From positions 13,362,809-13,426,808 of the forward strand of contig CM043959.1 in assembly GCA_014529385.2 (NCBI GenBank): DNA of 64,000 nt, written 5' to 3'. Below, piece by piece: positions 1 through 12,339 of this stretch. The notes beneath the pieces were generated by a model. That model had not been told where the DNA came from and made no database searches. It saw only the letters and a list, made by a program, of their open reading frames with translations. The stretch's first letter is position 1, and each line of letters begins with the position of its first letter. A program made the translations under genes and the position numbers. Source of the DNA: Adiantum capillus-veneris (Eukaryota; Streptophyta; Polypodiopsida; Polypodiales; Pteridaceae).

Positions 1-140
1 GTGATGAAATCCTGATAATGCTGGTAAAATTCATTGGGCAGTCCATCCAAGCCTGGTGATTTTCTTTTCTTAAGCGTTTCAATAGTGCTCCTCAACTCCC
101 CCTTTGTGAGAGGTTGGTCTATCATTTTAGCCATAGATGG
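1..140 (-). pseudogene. LINE (non-LTR retrotransposon) reverse transcriptase fragment
   Basis: Read on the minus strand, this gives one continuous frame with the N-terminal fingers signature of plant LINE reverse transcriptases: a 'PLTKGELRSTIETL' helix followed by KSPGLDGLPNEFY, matching the family's K-S-P-G-x-D-G-[LF] motif. LINE ORF2 proteins copy their own RNA at a nicked chromosomal target. Only about 45 residues are visible here; the palm with the catalytic FADD would lie beyond the left edge of the window. Upstream, the frame runs into the hairpin at 141-201 and then loses similarity, so the copy is probably broken. Seen: the motif. Known: the family. Inferred: that the rest lies outside the window. 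Confidence 0.75.
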
Positions 141-201
141 GGTCACCATCCTTTTCCTTATTCTGGCTATTTGGGCCAGAATAAGGAAAAGGATGGTGAC
201 C
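141..201. repeat. Perfect 27-bp inverted repeat (hairpin)
   Basis: Arms 141-167 and 175-201 are exact reverse complements, separated by a 7-nt loop at 168-174. The structure sits at the 5' edge of the LINE coding similarity. It could be a snap-back duplication formed during LINE reverse transcription. It is too short for a typical plant MIR precursor, and no other support for a small RNA is visible. Confidence 0.9.
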
Positions 202-3185
202 TTATCCTCTTTTTTCCTATCATTAATTCAAAGTTCTACTTCCTTCAAAAAAAAAAAACCTCCTGCATTAAGAAACACTGATGTAGCAAAAAGATTAGAT
301 TCTTTCCTGATGTGACAAAGGCATGAAAGTAGGGTTGGGGACACAATTGGACGAACGGCGAGAGTTTTTCTTCCTTTTAGCGAAGTCTCAGTTCAAAACC
401 AGTGCGTGATATATTGCCCTATGTGTGCAGAAAGGGGACAGTGTGTACCTATTGGCAGGTTCTCACATTTATTCATTTCTTTGCTAGCTTCTCGTTTGTG
501 AAAGCGGAAATGACGTTTTCCCCCTCTTGTGTTGAGAGAGAGATTTCGTGCTAGAAGTATTACTACTAAATTACGCTTCTACTACTAAATTAGGCTAAAC
601 AAGAGTGTAGGTTAGCACAAATTTGAACAATGATCACTAGGCATATCCATTGCTAGCCAAGTGTAGTCCATGTAGTAGCACAATTGCATCACCATATGTT
701 TGGTTAGTTGTTTCATCATTCTAAAACTCTAGAACAGAGGTTAGAGCACTATCCATGGAGAGATAGAGCAAGTCTATTGTAGAGCCATCCTTGAGCCCGC
801 TCTTCTTTTTGTTAATAACTATCATGCACAAAACTTTGTTCTTTTTTTTCTTTTTTTAACTTTAGACTCAAATCTTTTTAGAAAAACCTCCAAGTCAAAG
901 AAAACCTTCGAAGACGCTTTAACCTCACCTATGTCAGTTGAGGACGAATCCCATTGCACGGGTTGCTTTGAAGAATGGTTGTGGGACTGCACCTGTGTTT
1001 GGAGAGCATTTGAACTGACGAATAAGCATTTGAACAGAAGAATGAGCATATCTGCTTGCAGCAAAGTCGTTGAAGCAGTATAGCCACCCAAAACCAAGAT
1101 CATTAAAGGAGCAAAGAGTAGTGAGCACCATTCGGGAGCAATAAGGATGAGAGGAGCAGCAATGGGATATGAGAAGTGGGTTTTAAGTACCTCCCCATCT
1201 TGCAGTTGAATGCGATGGCAAGGTAAGCAGCAAGGTGCAGGCATGGTACCATCGCACGATTCAAGAAGCAAGTCACGTAGCCCAATGCTCCATGTGGACT
1301 TAGTCCGTCGCTCTACAATTCAAGGTGCAAGAGAGTCTCTAAGTGGGAGGCCGCATATGCTTCCATGTGGCACATAGCATCCAACCTTAATATAGGTACT
1401 AGTGGCTTAGACCGGCCTACCAACCCCATTCTAATGCCGCCGAGTGGTTAAAGAGAGTAGGAAAGAGCACCATCCACACATATTCCACACATTCCAAACC
1501 GCCCACATGTAAACAAAGCATTGCCAAGAATGCATTGTTTGTTGAGTTCAACATCTTGCATGATGCATGTTTATCAAAGCATCACCATGTTCAAGCCAAT
1601 GTGTACATGCCTCAACCCTTGCATCGATGTGTGGTTGAACAAACTCGGAAGGAGAACCATCCACATGTAAACAAAAGCATTGTTAAGAATGTGTTGTTCG
1701 TTGAGTTCAACATCTTGCATGATCCATGTTTATCAAAGCATCACTATGAGTCAATGTGTACACTATACCTCAATGCTTGCATAGGTGATCACAGTTGAAG
1801 GTAGCCCTATGTCTACATTCCCAAAAAAGGCCCATAGCTTCCTAGACTTGCTAAGGTTGGACATTGCATAAGTGTATCCCAAGAGAGACTACATCCTACA
1901 TCCTGGACAAGAACTTGTTGTGCTCCAATAGAATGTACATCCTCAACATGAAGCTCATCGGGAACTTGCGCTTGGATGATTTGGTTTAGGCCCCAATCAT
2001 AAAAGTGCAATGTTATAAAGCATGGTGATGCATCGATTTGTGAGGTAGAAAGAAGTGAAAGCATGTTATAGTGGAAAGCTATATGTGCTATCAAATAGCA
2101 TATCATCAAAAGGGGTATACGGCAATTTTTGTTAAAAAATTAATAATCTATGATAGATTATTATTTTAGATTGTACTCTCAAAGAGCTATCTAACAATAT
2201 ATAATATGATAAGAGATTCATATAACCTTGTATAGAAAATGTAGCATCATGTTTTGATAGTCATGTGTCCATGGACAACAACTTTTCAAACACCATAGCA
2301 TGATTCTACCCAAAAGGCTAGCCTTCTCCATAGCTCTGGTGTCATTATAGCAAGGTACCGACCACCATGGACCTATAATGCATTCAAGAATTCCTTTAGC
2401 TTCTTTTTATGCATCCCCACACGATAATGTTGGAGGCATTGCAAATATACATTGCAAATACTCTCACTCTCACCAAAATGAAAATATTTGCATCCTTAGA
2501 AAAGCATTATGTTAATGGAAACTTGTAGCCATCTTCCAACAAAGGAGAGCGTACTCTATAAGCTATCATAGGTCAAAATGATGCACAATTTATTCTTAGT
2601 TTTAAACACTTCAAAGTGTGCTAGGAGTTTTTTCCCCCCGCTTATATATATTCTCATCATTCTAGGGCAAGCCTTATCTTTGTATTAGCACACTCAATTA
2701 TACTACTTCTTGTGTTGTGTGCTCTAAATCTCCTCCATCTTCTCCATTATTGCGTGAATTATTGCACCTGCATTTCCAACAATTGGTCATAGTGGGCTTT
2801 GACATCCAAGGCAGCAATTCCAACACCCTTTCAGTTCACGTTCTCAAATTGAGATGCTTTCTTTGATCTCGAGGCCATAAAAAATGCGATTCGGGTTCAT
2901 AAGCAATTTCATACAAAAATAGGCACTTTGTAGTCTACAATGGGTTGTTGTATACAACACACATTAATTTTGTGTCCTTTTTCCTAGAATGAGCTGGACA
3001 CTTTCAGACAACTATTCAAGGTTGGTGGTTAGAGTTAGTTCAGACCAGACATAAGACTTCAGATCAAACAAGACAATAACTAAAGATAAAACGGGAACTG
3101 GAAAGACATTGACATTGGAATTGAGAACTGAAAATGGGGTTGTATTATTTAGATTAAATAATCGTATACAAATGTAGTCAATGAT
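202..3185. other. Non-coding stretch, no recognisable gene
   Basis: No open frame here has recognisable similarity. The sequence is AT-rich and of mixed composition. The only structure seen is a diverged direct repeat: 1530-1592 and 1687-1749 share most of about 63 bp at a 157-bp spacing. It is probably decayed repeat or intergenic DNA. Confidence 0.5.
1530..1749. repeat. Diverged direct repeat, two copies about 157 bp apart
   Basis: Copies at 1530-1592 and 1687-1749 share the run GTTGAGTTCAACATCTTGCA and flanking bases with a few substitutions. Open frames across them have no family resemblance. Confidence 0.7.
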
Positions 3186-5725
3186 TTAATGACCCTGTTT
3201 AGATTTGGAATCTGAACTGGTCTCCACTAACTTTCCCTTGCCCTTGTTCTGGTTTCCTGCTATATATTGAACAATGGCTTGCTCTATTGTCGCATGTTGG
3301 GAACCAATATGGCCCTATGTCTGGGATTTGTCTTGAGTCTGATGCTGGTCAAATTGACTCTGATGTTCAATTTGGTTATAAGGATGGTCAACCTGACTAG
3401 TTGAACCACTACCTTGTGTGGATTGATTGCCTCCAGTTGTGGAATATGGAGGTGGTTGGTCATCATCTTCATCATCCTCGTCATCCGCATGACTAGCTCC
3501 GGTGTCCTCTTAGTCTTGGTCTTGGTCCTCTTGATCTTCTTCGTCTTCATCTATGTTCTGATTCTTTATGTATTCAATCGAATCTTGATTTACGAGCGCA
3601 CCAGTGTATTGTTCAATCTTCTCTTCTAAATCCAATTTTCATAGATTCTACAGATCTTTCATATTCAGTGTAAGGTTTCCTTTTGGATCAACAATGTTCA
3701 CTAAGGATAGATATATGTATTTTTCTGTCACGGCCTGTCTGAGAGTATGATGATTGGCCATCAAGGATTTAAGACCCGACTTTTTCTCCTCTAACCTTCC
3801 CTGTACCTTATCAGTGGCTTCTTCAACAAATCTCTTTTCCTCTATTAGTCTCTGATTGTCCTTTTGGAGTTTGGCAATGCCGTGTTGCTGGGATGCCATT
3901 GATTTTGGCTTCATTATTATGTTCAATGGCCATCTGCAACATCTTTTATCTCAACTCAATTAGTTCATCCTTGTGCTTTCTCTAATTCTCTTAGTCTCCT
4001 GAAGTTTAGTCTGAAGGGACATAACTGCAGATCCTGGAGCTTTCTATTGGGCTTCAACCAGTTGTCCCATAGCGTGGACAAGTGTCTCACAACCAGACAT
4101 CATCTTGGCTACACAACCATGGGTTATGGTATCCATATCTATTTGTGATGTTTCATAGGAAATGAATTGGGTTGGATAAGGCATGATTTCCCTATCTAGT
4201 TGTTGCACAACCATTTGCCATCCAATGGTTTGTGTTGAAGGTATTGCAGTGTATCTAGTTGCCTAATTTGAACTGGAGGTGCTGGAAGTGCCAACTGAGT
4301 CTTGAGGTGCACCTTGCCCGTGTGTATTGAGTAGTGGGGTTTGTTGGGTTCCATTAGTTTGTTTTTGTGCCTTGTATGGTGATGTCTGAGCTAAGTCAAT
4401 GGGTTTATCTACAGAGGCCCCTTGACCTGTAGTTTGTTCTGCTGGCTTGTTTGGTGTATGTTGTGTTAGTTTATACTTGGTTAGCAGGGCTACTGTCTTT
4501 TGCTCTTAGGTGGTTTGACTGGTGTCATTGGCTCCATCTTTTGATGTCCCTAGATCAGCTTGTGTTGTTATTCTTTTACCAGCAGTGATAATTGCTAGTT
4601 CAGTCATTCTGGTAGCCATTTTCTGTTCATGTTGCTGGTTAGGTGAATCCTATCCAGCACCCTCATTGGTGCTTGCTCTAGTTCCTATTCCCTTGTTCAA
4701 GACTTTTTCAGCATTAAAGTTGGGTGGGATGCAGGTTGCCAAATATAGAAATTTCCAAGCATACCATCCTTTAAATACATTCTGATTCCAAGTTTTTACC
4801 TTTGTTGTTTCCTGAACAGGGCTGCCATGAAGGAAACTTGCCAGATTGATCTTGTCTTTAGGGTCTTTCAGTCTCTTTAATAGCATTCCAAAAAAAATTC
4901 AGTGATGAATGCCGGGTTATTCTTCATACTAATGGCTTCACCGATGAACTTATAAATTGGTGCGAGTTTCAAAGCTCCAACTGGCACTCCTAGAGCTCCC
5001 TTTTTGCGTTTCTTGAGGGCTTCAACATCTTTGTTCATAAATTTGTTGACTTTATGAGCAATGCATGGCTTGGCCTTGTCATGGTAGGGAATTTTGAGAA
5101 TGTGTCCCAGAGCCACTGTTGTGACTTGAATCTCCCGACCATTATTCTCAGTAGAGCTTTTTTCTGGGTCAAATGTGCCTATTACCTGCTTGGCTAGGTC
5201 TGCGTTAAACTCCATTCTGGAGGCTTCCAGTACCACCTCTAGGTCCCAGAGCTTGAGAAATGCTCTCTCTTGTTGATGGAACACATATATTCCCTATCTT
5301 GGTGTGGGGTTATAGACTCTACTAGTTGTGTGTGTCACCTACTCAGTAATAGGTTGTGTGGCTTTGTCCACATTCTCCTCCATTTGTTCTGATAGTTTCT
5401 TTGCTTCAACCCTATCTTCATCCTCTATGTTGTCTTGTGAAGACAAACAAGCTGATGTGGTTGTAGAGAGAGAGAAGTCTAATAACTTTGGAGTGTCGGG
5501 TTTATGGTGGAAAGGTGTAGCAATGGATGGTGAAGACTGTGAAGGTGCGGAGCTTGCTGTGTGTGTGGCAGATGATGAAGGTAAAGCAATGTCTATAGGA
5601 GAAGTAAGGTTCACAATAGCTTGGATAGAACTGTAAGGTCGCGTACCTTTCACATAGTAATCTTTATACGCGCCATGAATGTTCCACAATCTTGCTCTCT
5701 TGGTTTTAGGATCATTGTTTGCCAC
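3186..5725 (-). pseudogene. Retrotransposon-associated extra ORF: N-terminal domain, coiled coil, low-complexity tail (broken)
   Basis: A minus-strand reading frame of roughly 830 codons can be followed from about 5725 to a TAA at 3186-3188. It is interrupted by in-frame stops (one at 5339) and by frameshifts, for example near 4880. In order, it shows a Ser/Thr-rich leader and a folded domain at about 4700-5280 containing REIQVTTVALGHILKIP. That string resembles the T-x-x-x-I-x-x-x-L-G core of the plant 'putative transposon protein' families. A Gln/Thr-rich linker follows, then a coiled coil at about 3650-3930 (KLQKDNQRLIEEKRFVEEA), then an Asp/Glu-rich patch and a Gln-rich tail. The same order of parts occurs in the extra ORF of the element at 40794-51330. 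It lies just beyond the 3' side of the gypsy remnant at 5798-9903, but no LTR encloses both. Function unknown; retrotransposon origin is inferred. Confidence 0.5.
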
Positions 5726-5797
5726 GCGTCACTCATGCATTTGTCCAGCCGCCTACTTAATGCTTGGCAGATTCTACCCCGCGTTAATGATTGCTTA

Positions 5798-5977
5798 TGT
5801 AACATTTAATGCGCTAGTAACTTGTGTGTAGCGGAAATTGATAACATAGTAAGCATTTCTTTAAGAACAAGTTCCTAATGAGCATAGATAGAGTACTTAA
5901 TTTGAGAAATCAACATAGCAATTTACACCTAGCTAATTTGGCATTGACAATACTTGAAAAGAGAGAGAAATAGAACA
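5798..5977 (-). repeat. 3' LTR remnant of the chromovirus at 6-9.7 kb
   Basis: Starts TGTAACATTT and matches 9724-9903 with few differences over about 180-186 bp, after which the two copies diverge. On the minus strand this is the U5-side end of an LTR. The remainder (U3, R and polypurine tract) seems to have been lost. The pol frame of the element ends at 6054, immediately to its right. Confidence 0.7.
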
Positions 5978-6053
5978 ATTGACAACCGTTACGATAAAGA
6001 AAAAGAGTCTTATAAGACAAAAACTTTGTTCATTTATACATATTTACATTTGC

Positions 6054-7507
6054 TTACTCTAGGGAACCATTGTAAGCATTGACAAGGTTTAGGTTATCCT
6101 TTAACTGTATGCCTTGCATCCATCTAGCATTTTCAAAAGGATAATTTTTAAACTTGATAAGATATTGTTGGATAGTCTTACCGCCTCGTAATACCTTGTC
6201 TTCGTGTCGGAGAATGGACTCGGGCTACAACACCTCTTCTTGGTCCTCGATCTCCGATGGGTCTTCAATGATTCCTTCTTGAGGTGGATCTCCTTTGTAA
6301 GGATTTAATAGGCTCACGTGGAAAGCATTGTGCATGAGCCAATGGTTGGGCAACTTGAGTTGATAGGGCATCTCATTGATTGGCCCAAGAATTTGAAAGG
6401 GACCATAGTACCTTTTTGCTAGCTTAACATAGTATTTTTGGTGTCCTGTAGGATTCTTGCCTGTTGTGTGCCTTAATCGAGCCTTGGAAAACTTGAGTAA
6501 GACCCAATCACTTTGTTTAAAGGTTAGGGCTCTTGTGTGCTTATCAGCAGCAGCCTTTTGCCTTTGCTGAGAGATGGATATAGCATCTTAATCTTTTGGA
6601 AAGATTCTTGCAGGTCTTGGCTATATTCATCTGCACAACAAAGATCTTCCAATGTACTTTGAGTAGCAGGAAACTTTTTGATATTCCCTCTATTACCTCA
6701 AAAGGTGCTTTTCCTGTGGAAGTATGTACAGTGTTATTGTAAGCATACTCTACTAAGGGTAAATACTTATCCCATTGAGACTTTTGATCTACTTCTGTGA
6801 CATAAGCTTTTAGTAGATCAAGAGTTGTTAGGTTAGCTATTTCACTTTGGCCATCCGTTTGGGAATGATAGGCCAAAGAGAAGTTTAGCCTTGTACCTAA
6901 ATTCTCAAAGAGACCCTTCTAGAAGTTACTGGTCATTCTAGGATCTCTATCATACACTATAGACATTGGCAAGCCATGGTATTTGAAGATTTGTGATATA
7001 AAGAGGATTTCCATTTTGATGAGCTTTAATAGTCTTTTTGACAGGTATGAAATGTGCTTGTTTGCTAAATCTGTCTACTATCCTCAATATTTTTGTATTC
7101 CCATGGATAGACTTGGGCAATCCAAAGATAAAATCCATGGATATGCTCCCCCATGGTGAATTAGGGATTGGCAAAGGTTGAAGCAATCCAGGTTGCTTCG
7201 TTTTATCAAACTTTGTCTTTTGGCATTTGACACATTTTGAAACATACTCTTGTATGTTTGCTTTCATGACAGGCCAATAGAAATATGTTTCTATCCCTTC
7301 TAGGGTAGATTGAATCCCTCTATGCCCTGCATAAGGAGGAGCACGAGATTCGTACATTACTTTCTCACGTAGTGAGTTAGTAACGCATAGTCTATTGCCA
7401 TAGAGAAGATAACCATCTTGTAGGGTAAATGGTTCTTCCTTCTTCCCTAGTGCAAGGGCTGAAATCATATCTCTAAAATCAGGATTGATAGCGTACTCAT
7501 CTATCAT
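6054..7507 (-). pseudogene. Ty3/gypsy integrase with chromodomain (broken)
   Basis: This is the C-terminal part of a chromovirus polyprotein. The integrase N-terminal zinc-binding region is clear at about 7200-7330 (GHRGI, then CVKCQK). The core carries the first catalytic Asp in SMDFIFGLP (about 7130), the second in YDRDPRMT (about 6940), and the Glu in the DGQSE stretch at about 6840. A frameshift or stop separates 6950-7507 from 6544-6876. Downstream, a chromodomain-like segment (YLIKFKNYPFENARWM) leads to a TAA at 6054-6056. Integrase inserts the cDNA copy, and chromodomains are known to steer insertion to heterochromatin. The upstream end (7507) lies 10 bp from the protease ORF, so reverse transcriptase and RNase H are missing. 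Confidence 0.85.
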
Positions 7508-7517
7508 AGAAGATAGA

Positions 7518-7854
7518 TCATTGTGGGAGCCTCAATTTCCCAATTAAGGGAGTGAATGAGGCTTCTTTACCCTTGAGAGCACCATCGGTAGGTAGGACAT
7601 CTCCCATCTCATAGGCTTGGATGCCTAGCTTGGTGGCCAACTCTGTGGATATGAAATTGTGAGTAGAACTAGGGTCAAAGAGAATAAAAGCATCATGTTC
7701 TCTTACCTTTCCCCAAGCATGGCATAGAGGAGATCCTTTGTGATGAGCATCCTCTTCTTGAATTTCGACTAAGGTAGCTCTAGGAGGGCTCATTACGTGT
7801 ATTTTTGTGGGGGCAAGCATGATAGGCATGCCCTTGATCCTCGCACTTGAAACA
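7518..7854 (-). pseudogene. Ty3/gypsy aspartic protease and gag zinc knuckle
   Basis: The protease active-site loop reads LFDPSSTHNFISTELATKLG (about 7620-7680). Chromoviruses normally have D-x-G here, so the Gly to Ser change probably weakens or kills the enzyme. The protease would cut the Gag-Pol precursor. Just upstream, at 7813-7854, is one CCHC zinc knuckle (CFKCEDQGHAYHAC) of the nucleocapsid. The frame shifts between knuckle and protease. The ORF stops at 7518, where the missing reverse transcriptase should begin. Confidence 0.8.
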
Positions 7855-8311
7855 ACGGCGGTTATCTTTTCGATAACGCTCTAGATCTTCAGGAGAGAGT
7901 TTATTTTGCCTTTATAAACTCCCTTTTCCTTAGCTTTGTTGTTGCTGGGGTTGCCTTTGGGAGACTTTTGGACATTGTCCTTCCCCTTAGGCTCGTTACA
8001 GTCCTTGTTTCCGTGGGCTTAAGAGTTATGTTAGCCCCTTGTTGGAAGTTGATTCATGAAGCCACCACGGTATGGTGTACGACCACATATATGGTGCATG
8101 GCCTTTGGGAGTTAACATACTCCGCCATATCCTCAGTTAAACTCGCACAAAATTATTGTTTTTGCTCTCCAAAATCCATCTTTTTGAAGACAGTGGCTTT
8201 GAGATGTAAATCCCAAAACTTGTCTACATATTTGTGAATGGATTCTTAGGGAGAGAGCTTCAAGCTTCGCCATTCGGTGAGTACTTTGTCTTTGGCATCA
8301 GTAGCCAAAAA

Positions 8312-8920
8312 CTACTTCATGATGGAAGCTCTTAAAGCTTTCCATGTTCGTGGAGTTTCACCGTTTGCCCATAGGCTAGACCACCATTGCTTGGCGGACT
8401 TTTGAAAATACATGGCTACATGACGTAGCTTAGAGGACTCCGTGAAGCCCTCATCTCCAAATGCCACATCAAATTGTTGGATAAAGGCCAAGACTTTGTC
8501 TGTATCACCAAAAGTGCCATCGTACGTAAGGAAAGAGATGTTCTTTCCTCCCTCTTTGAACTTTTTGAGCTTGGACGACCTCTTCCAGGCGGCATAAGAT
8601 TTCCTATGGCCTCTTATTTTAGGTGGTTCAAGAGTTGCACCATCACTTTCTTCAGAAGAGGAAGAATATGAGGAGGATGGAGAAGAGGGTGACCTCTTTC
8701 TCACCTTTTTTTTCCCTTGTTCCTCCTTATCTGCACCATCACTTTCTTCAGAAGAGGAAGAGTATGAAGAAGATGGAGAAGAGGGTGACCTTTTTCTTGC
8801 CTTTTTCTTCTCTTGTTTTCTCTCGTCCCTCTTTGAATTATGTTTTAGATAAGTATGCCATCGTCTTCTCCGTTTAGGGGGTGTTGGAGAGCGTTTTGCC
8901 TGCCGTCTTCGTGGAGCCAT
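8312..8920 (-). pseudogene. Ty3/gypsy gag, N-terminal and capsid part
   Basis: The frame starts at an ATG (8918-8920) and runs 202 codons. The N terminus is very basic and contains an internal duplication of about 25 residues (two copies of KRSPSSPSSSYSSSSEESDG). The capsid-like part follows, with AFIQQFDVAFG and the hallmark YFQKSAKQWWSSL ('A-x-x-W-W') of the retrotransposon gag family. Gag packages the element RNA. The frame breaks at 8312, before the zinc knuckle. To the right, 8974-9177 is basic leader sequence with no recognised domain. Confidence 0.8.
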
Positions 8921-9710
8921 CTCCGTCGAGGTGGCAGGAGACTCACTTCTCTCTCATTCTTTTGGTGGGGGCTCTACCGTTGAAACTTGGGTTCTCCTTT
9001 GGGAAGGAGATGCGTCATCGAGTAGTAGATTTTTGAGCCCTTTGTATGGATCCTCTTCTTCTTCTCCCTTAACGGAGAGAGTCCTCTTTTGGAAGTCTCA
9101 CTAGGAGGCTTCCTAGGTACTCTTTCTTCTTGGTGGGGAGTTTGGAGAATACCCTGGGTGCACAATTGCTGTAGCACTTCACCTTGGAGGGATGGGTTGC
9201 CCAGGGCTTGTTGAAGCCAACAAGATAGTTTACACGCATAGGGGCATCATTAGTTGCTCTTTCATAGAAAAATCAAGCTATCAACATTCATTTTAATCTC
9301 TTTTCCTTTGTCAGCCATACTAGCAAATTTTTGGTGTAACTTTTACTTGTACTTTGGCACTTCAAGCCCTAGTTGCTACTCCTCTCTACCTTCAAAGATA
9401 AGCACTCAGGCATCTATACCCGTGGCTCGAGTATTACTAATTGTAAGGAATAGAAGAGAGGGTTCAAGAGAGCCAAGATAGCACCGGTTCATGTCAAGCT
9501 TCTAATAGCTCAATAATGGTTAAGCCATAGGTAGTAGGACTCCATTATTAAGACCATAGCTCTTGACGATGTCCCCGTTAAGTGCATAAAGCAGGCGTGC
9601 TTCAAGGATGAAAAATCCCTATTCTAGTTACTCTTTTGCAATTAATAACACCAACCATTTGTTGCACACTTGAGGACCTCTCTTCTTGAGCAAGAAAAGA
9701 GAAACCAATA

Positions 9711-9722
9711 GCTCTGATATCA
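9711..9722 (-). other. Primer-binding site (initiator tRNA-Met type)
   Basis: On the minus strand this reads TGATATCAGAGC, one mismatch from the plant tRNA-iMet site TGGTATCAGAGC. It lies one base inside the LTR edge at 9724, which fixes the 5' LTR boundary and the orientation of the element. Confidence 0.8.
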
Positions 9723-9723
9723 A

Positions 9724-9903
9724 TGTAACATTTAATGCACTAGTAACTTGTGTGTAGAGAAAATTGATAACATAGTGAGCATTTCATTAAGAACAAGTTC
9801 CTAATGAGCATAGATAGAGTACTTAATTTGAGAAAGCAACATAGCAATTTACACCTATCTAATTTGGCATTGACAATACTTGAAAAGAGAGAGAAATAGA
9901 ACA
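9724..9903 (-). repeat. 5' LTR (shared part) of the chromovirus at 6-9.7 kb
   Basis: Begins TGTAACATTT next to the primer-binding site and matches 5798-5977. The full LTR may extend rightwards beyond 9903, but the other copy is truncated, so its outer end cannot be set. I found no target-site duplication. Confidence 0.7.
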
Positions 9904-11400
9904 ATTGAGGACCGGATTTACATGGAGTGGACGGTCCCCCTCCATAAAGGCTTTGTATTATAGCTTCTCCCATCAAAGGAGACTTTTGTACAATACAATC
10001 TTTGTGTTCCTTGATAAAACTAGTTGGTGTAATGAAGATGGAAGCTTCATATATCAAATTATGCTTGAAAAACACACGTAGTGTCCCTAGCCTTAGTCCC
10101 AAGACCTCACACACCTTCAAAAATGGTGAGAGCTAGCAGGGAATGAGGATAGATTGAGAGGAAGAAGAGGTATCTTACGAGAAAGAAGTATTCTCCTCAC
10201 ATAATCACTCTAATAGCATAGCTTAGCTTAGTAATTAGCATGGTAGAGGAGATGAGCATGCCATTGAAGCTTGTCTCTTGGTTGGATTTGCATTCCATAG
10301 CCAAGAGTTGTTGGTGTAGGCCTCTACTTTTCAATGCTTGGAGAAGGAGATCGAGTTCTTCTTGCACACATGAGTTGTGTGTGTGTGTGTGTGTGTGTGT
10401 GGCAATGAGTTAGAGTAAAATGCAGCCTTATCTCTCATCTTGGTCGACCCCTCTTGCTATTTGCTCATGTTGGCATCCCATTGGCCCTTGTAAAGCTTAG
10501 TCAATCACAAATTAGAAGCATAATTGCTAGCCTTGTGACATGTGTCCCCCTTTCCCCTTTTGTGAGAGCTTTAGGTAATTAAATAATTCAATTAAAACTC
10601 TCATTGGACCTCTTAGTCTTCTGACCAATAGGAATCAAGCAAGCCATTGGGATGTTGAATGCTCGTTGGACCCCTTGGTAGATTGTCCAATAGTCTTCTA
10701 GGGAGCTTAATTTCTATTGGTTCTTTCATCAAGCATTTTTTAATTGATTAGACTAAATTTACTCTAGCCTAATTCTCATTGGTCCACCTCTATGGCCATC
10801 CAATAGGATCTGAGGGAAGCTTGGGGGGGCAACTGGCCTAGGAGCCTGACATGTGTCAGTATTCCCTTTGTGTAAAGGGGGAGCTTTGGAGTGTGTGTGC
10901 GTGTTTCTCTCTCATCCCCTACTCTCATGGCTCGCCCCCTCCTTGATAGGGATGTGGGAAGACCTTTTAGTCTTCCCATGACCATCCAATTTTCCCCTAC
11001 ATTGGCCTTTGGACAATTGAATAAAAAATTAGGAACCTTAGCCTATGGAAGTCTTAATGGAGCTGAACCTTAGGTCTTTTAAGCGCCATTAAAGCACATT
11101 GCTCTTTTGCAGACTGTCCCCCTTTGGATCCCTACAAAGACCGGTCTGGAAGCCTTACCAATATTCTAGCTTTTACTCCCCTGATACTTCCCCATATTAA
11201 ATGATTAGTTTAACATGAGAAAATCATTTGGGAGAATTAGATATTAGTTTTTATGATGGCTTATAACCGTTAATGTTGTCAGACTTTACTGGTGCTAGTT
11301 GTGTTCAATTCAAAATTATACTGAAATTCTTAACAAGTTGAGTTACTGTCTGACACCCTTCCTGAACTAGCTCGATGTGGAATAAATTCAGAGGTTCATT
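9904..11400. other. Non-coding; possibly the rest of an LTR
   Basis: No recognisable coding. It contains a (GT)n tract at about 10375-10401. Because only the left 180 bp of the LTR is shared with the other copy, part of this stretch may be U3/R of the 5' LTR; no boundary is visible. Confidence 0.4.
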
Positions 11401-12339
11401 TTCTAATTCAAAAGGGTATTGGTTCTTGAGTTATTGGGAGTTCTTTTGATTTGGCATAATATAGCTTGATCTGAGCCCCTTTGTAGAGTCCAAGCAACAA
11501 TAATCTAGACAAGTCTCTTGGTATGATTGTTCCATTACCCAATCACCTTCATAGAGCCTTGACCATGCTATTCTAAGGTTAGGCTTCTTTGGTCCCAGTT
11601 TTGACTGATACAACAACACTAGATCACCCCTCTTGAATTCTTTGACCTTGATCTCACTATGCCAGTGCTTCCTCCTTTGCTGGACTACTTCCTACTCTAA
11701 CATGGCCCTTTGTTTGATCTCATCCAACTGTAATAACTCATCCACCCTTTGCTTCAGAATCTGGTCCACTGCCACGATTTCGATTGGGCATCCATATCTG
11801 CATATAATGTTCAGATACAAGAATATAATTGTGGATTTGACAATGTTGTCTAGTAAGGCCTTGGCTTCAACCCACTTGCTGACATAACATGTGGCCATGA
11901 TTATGTACTTATTATTCCTTGGAGTAATCTTCTTAAATGGCCCCATACAATTCAGACCCCATTTTATAAATATTTCAGTGATGTACTGGAGTCACTGGTG
12001 CCATATTAGCTATTGCTGGCCTTCCTATTCTATGGAAAATATTACAAGTCTTACAGAAAGCTCTAACATTGGCCATCATTGTCTGCAACCAAAAAATTGC
12101 CTAGAGGATCTTCTTATATGTAATATTAGTCAGAAGTGTCCCCCTGCATCGCCATTGTGAGCTTCAGTAATAACTTGCATTATTTCTTTCATTGGCACAT
12201 ATCTGTGAAGGATACCATCAATGCCTAATTTGTAGAGTGTTCCACCAATGATGGTAAACTTTAGACTTCTTTTGATCAGTGCCTTCTTCTTGTGGGACAA
12301 GTTGTATGGAAAACTTCCTAGTTGAAGGAAATCATACAA
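11400..12339 (-). pseudogene. Ty3/gypsy integrase remnant
   Basis: Minus-strand pieces give, from the N-terminal side, LTHKKK-like linker sequence and IIGGTLYKLGIDGILHRYVP with HNGDAGGH (zinc-binding region, 12130-12339). They continue with core fragments PRNNKYIIMATCYVSKWVEA and FLYLNIICRYGCPIEI (11692-11946), and a C-terminal VLLYQSKLGPKKPNLRIAW (about 11550-11619). These match non-chromodomain gypsy integrases with the KWVEA motif. Frames are broken between pieces, and part of the core with the second catalytic Asp has degraded. The upstream edge continues almost in frame into gag, so protease, reverse transcriptase and RNase H are absent. Confidence 0.8.

Noticed and set aside
34-315. 93-codon plus-strand frame at the left edge
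   Set aside because: It begins at TTG, runs antisense to the LINE fragment, and crosses both arms of the hairpin.
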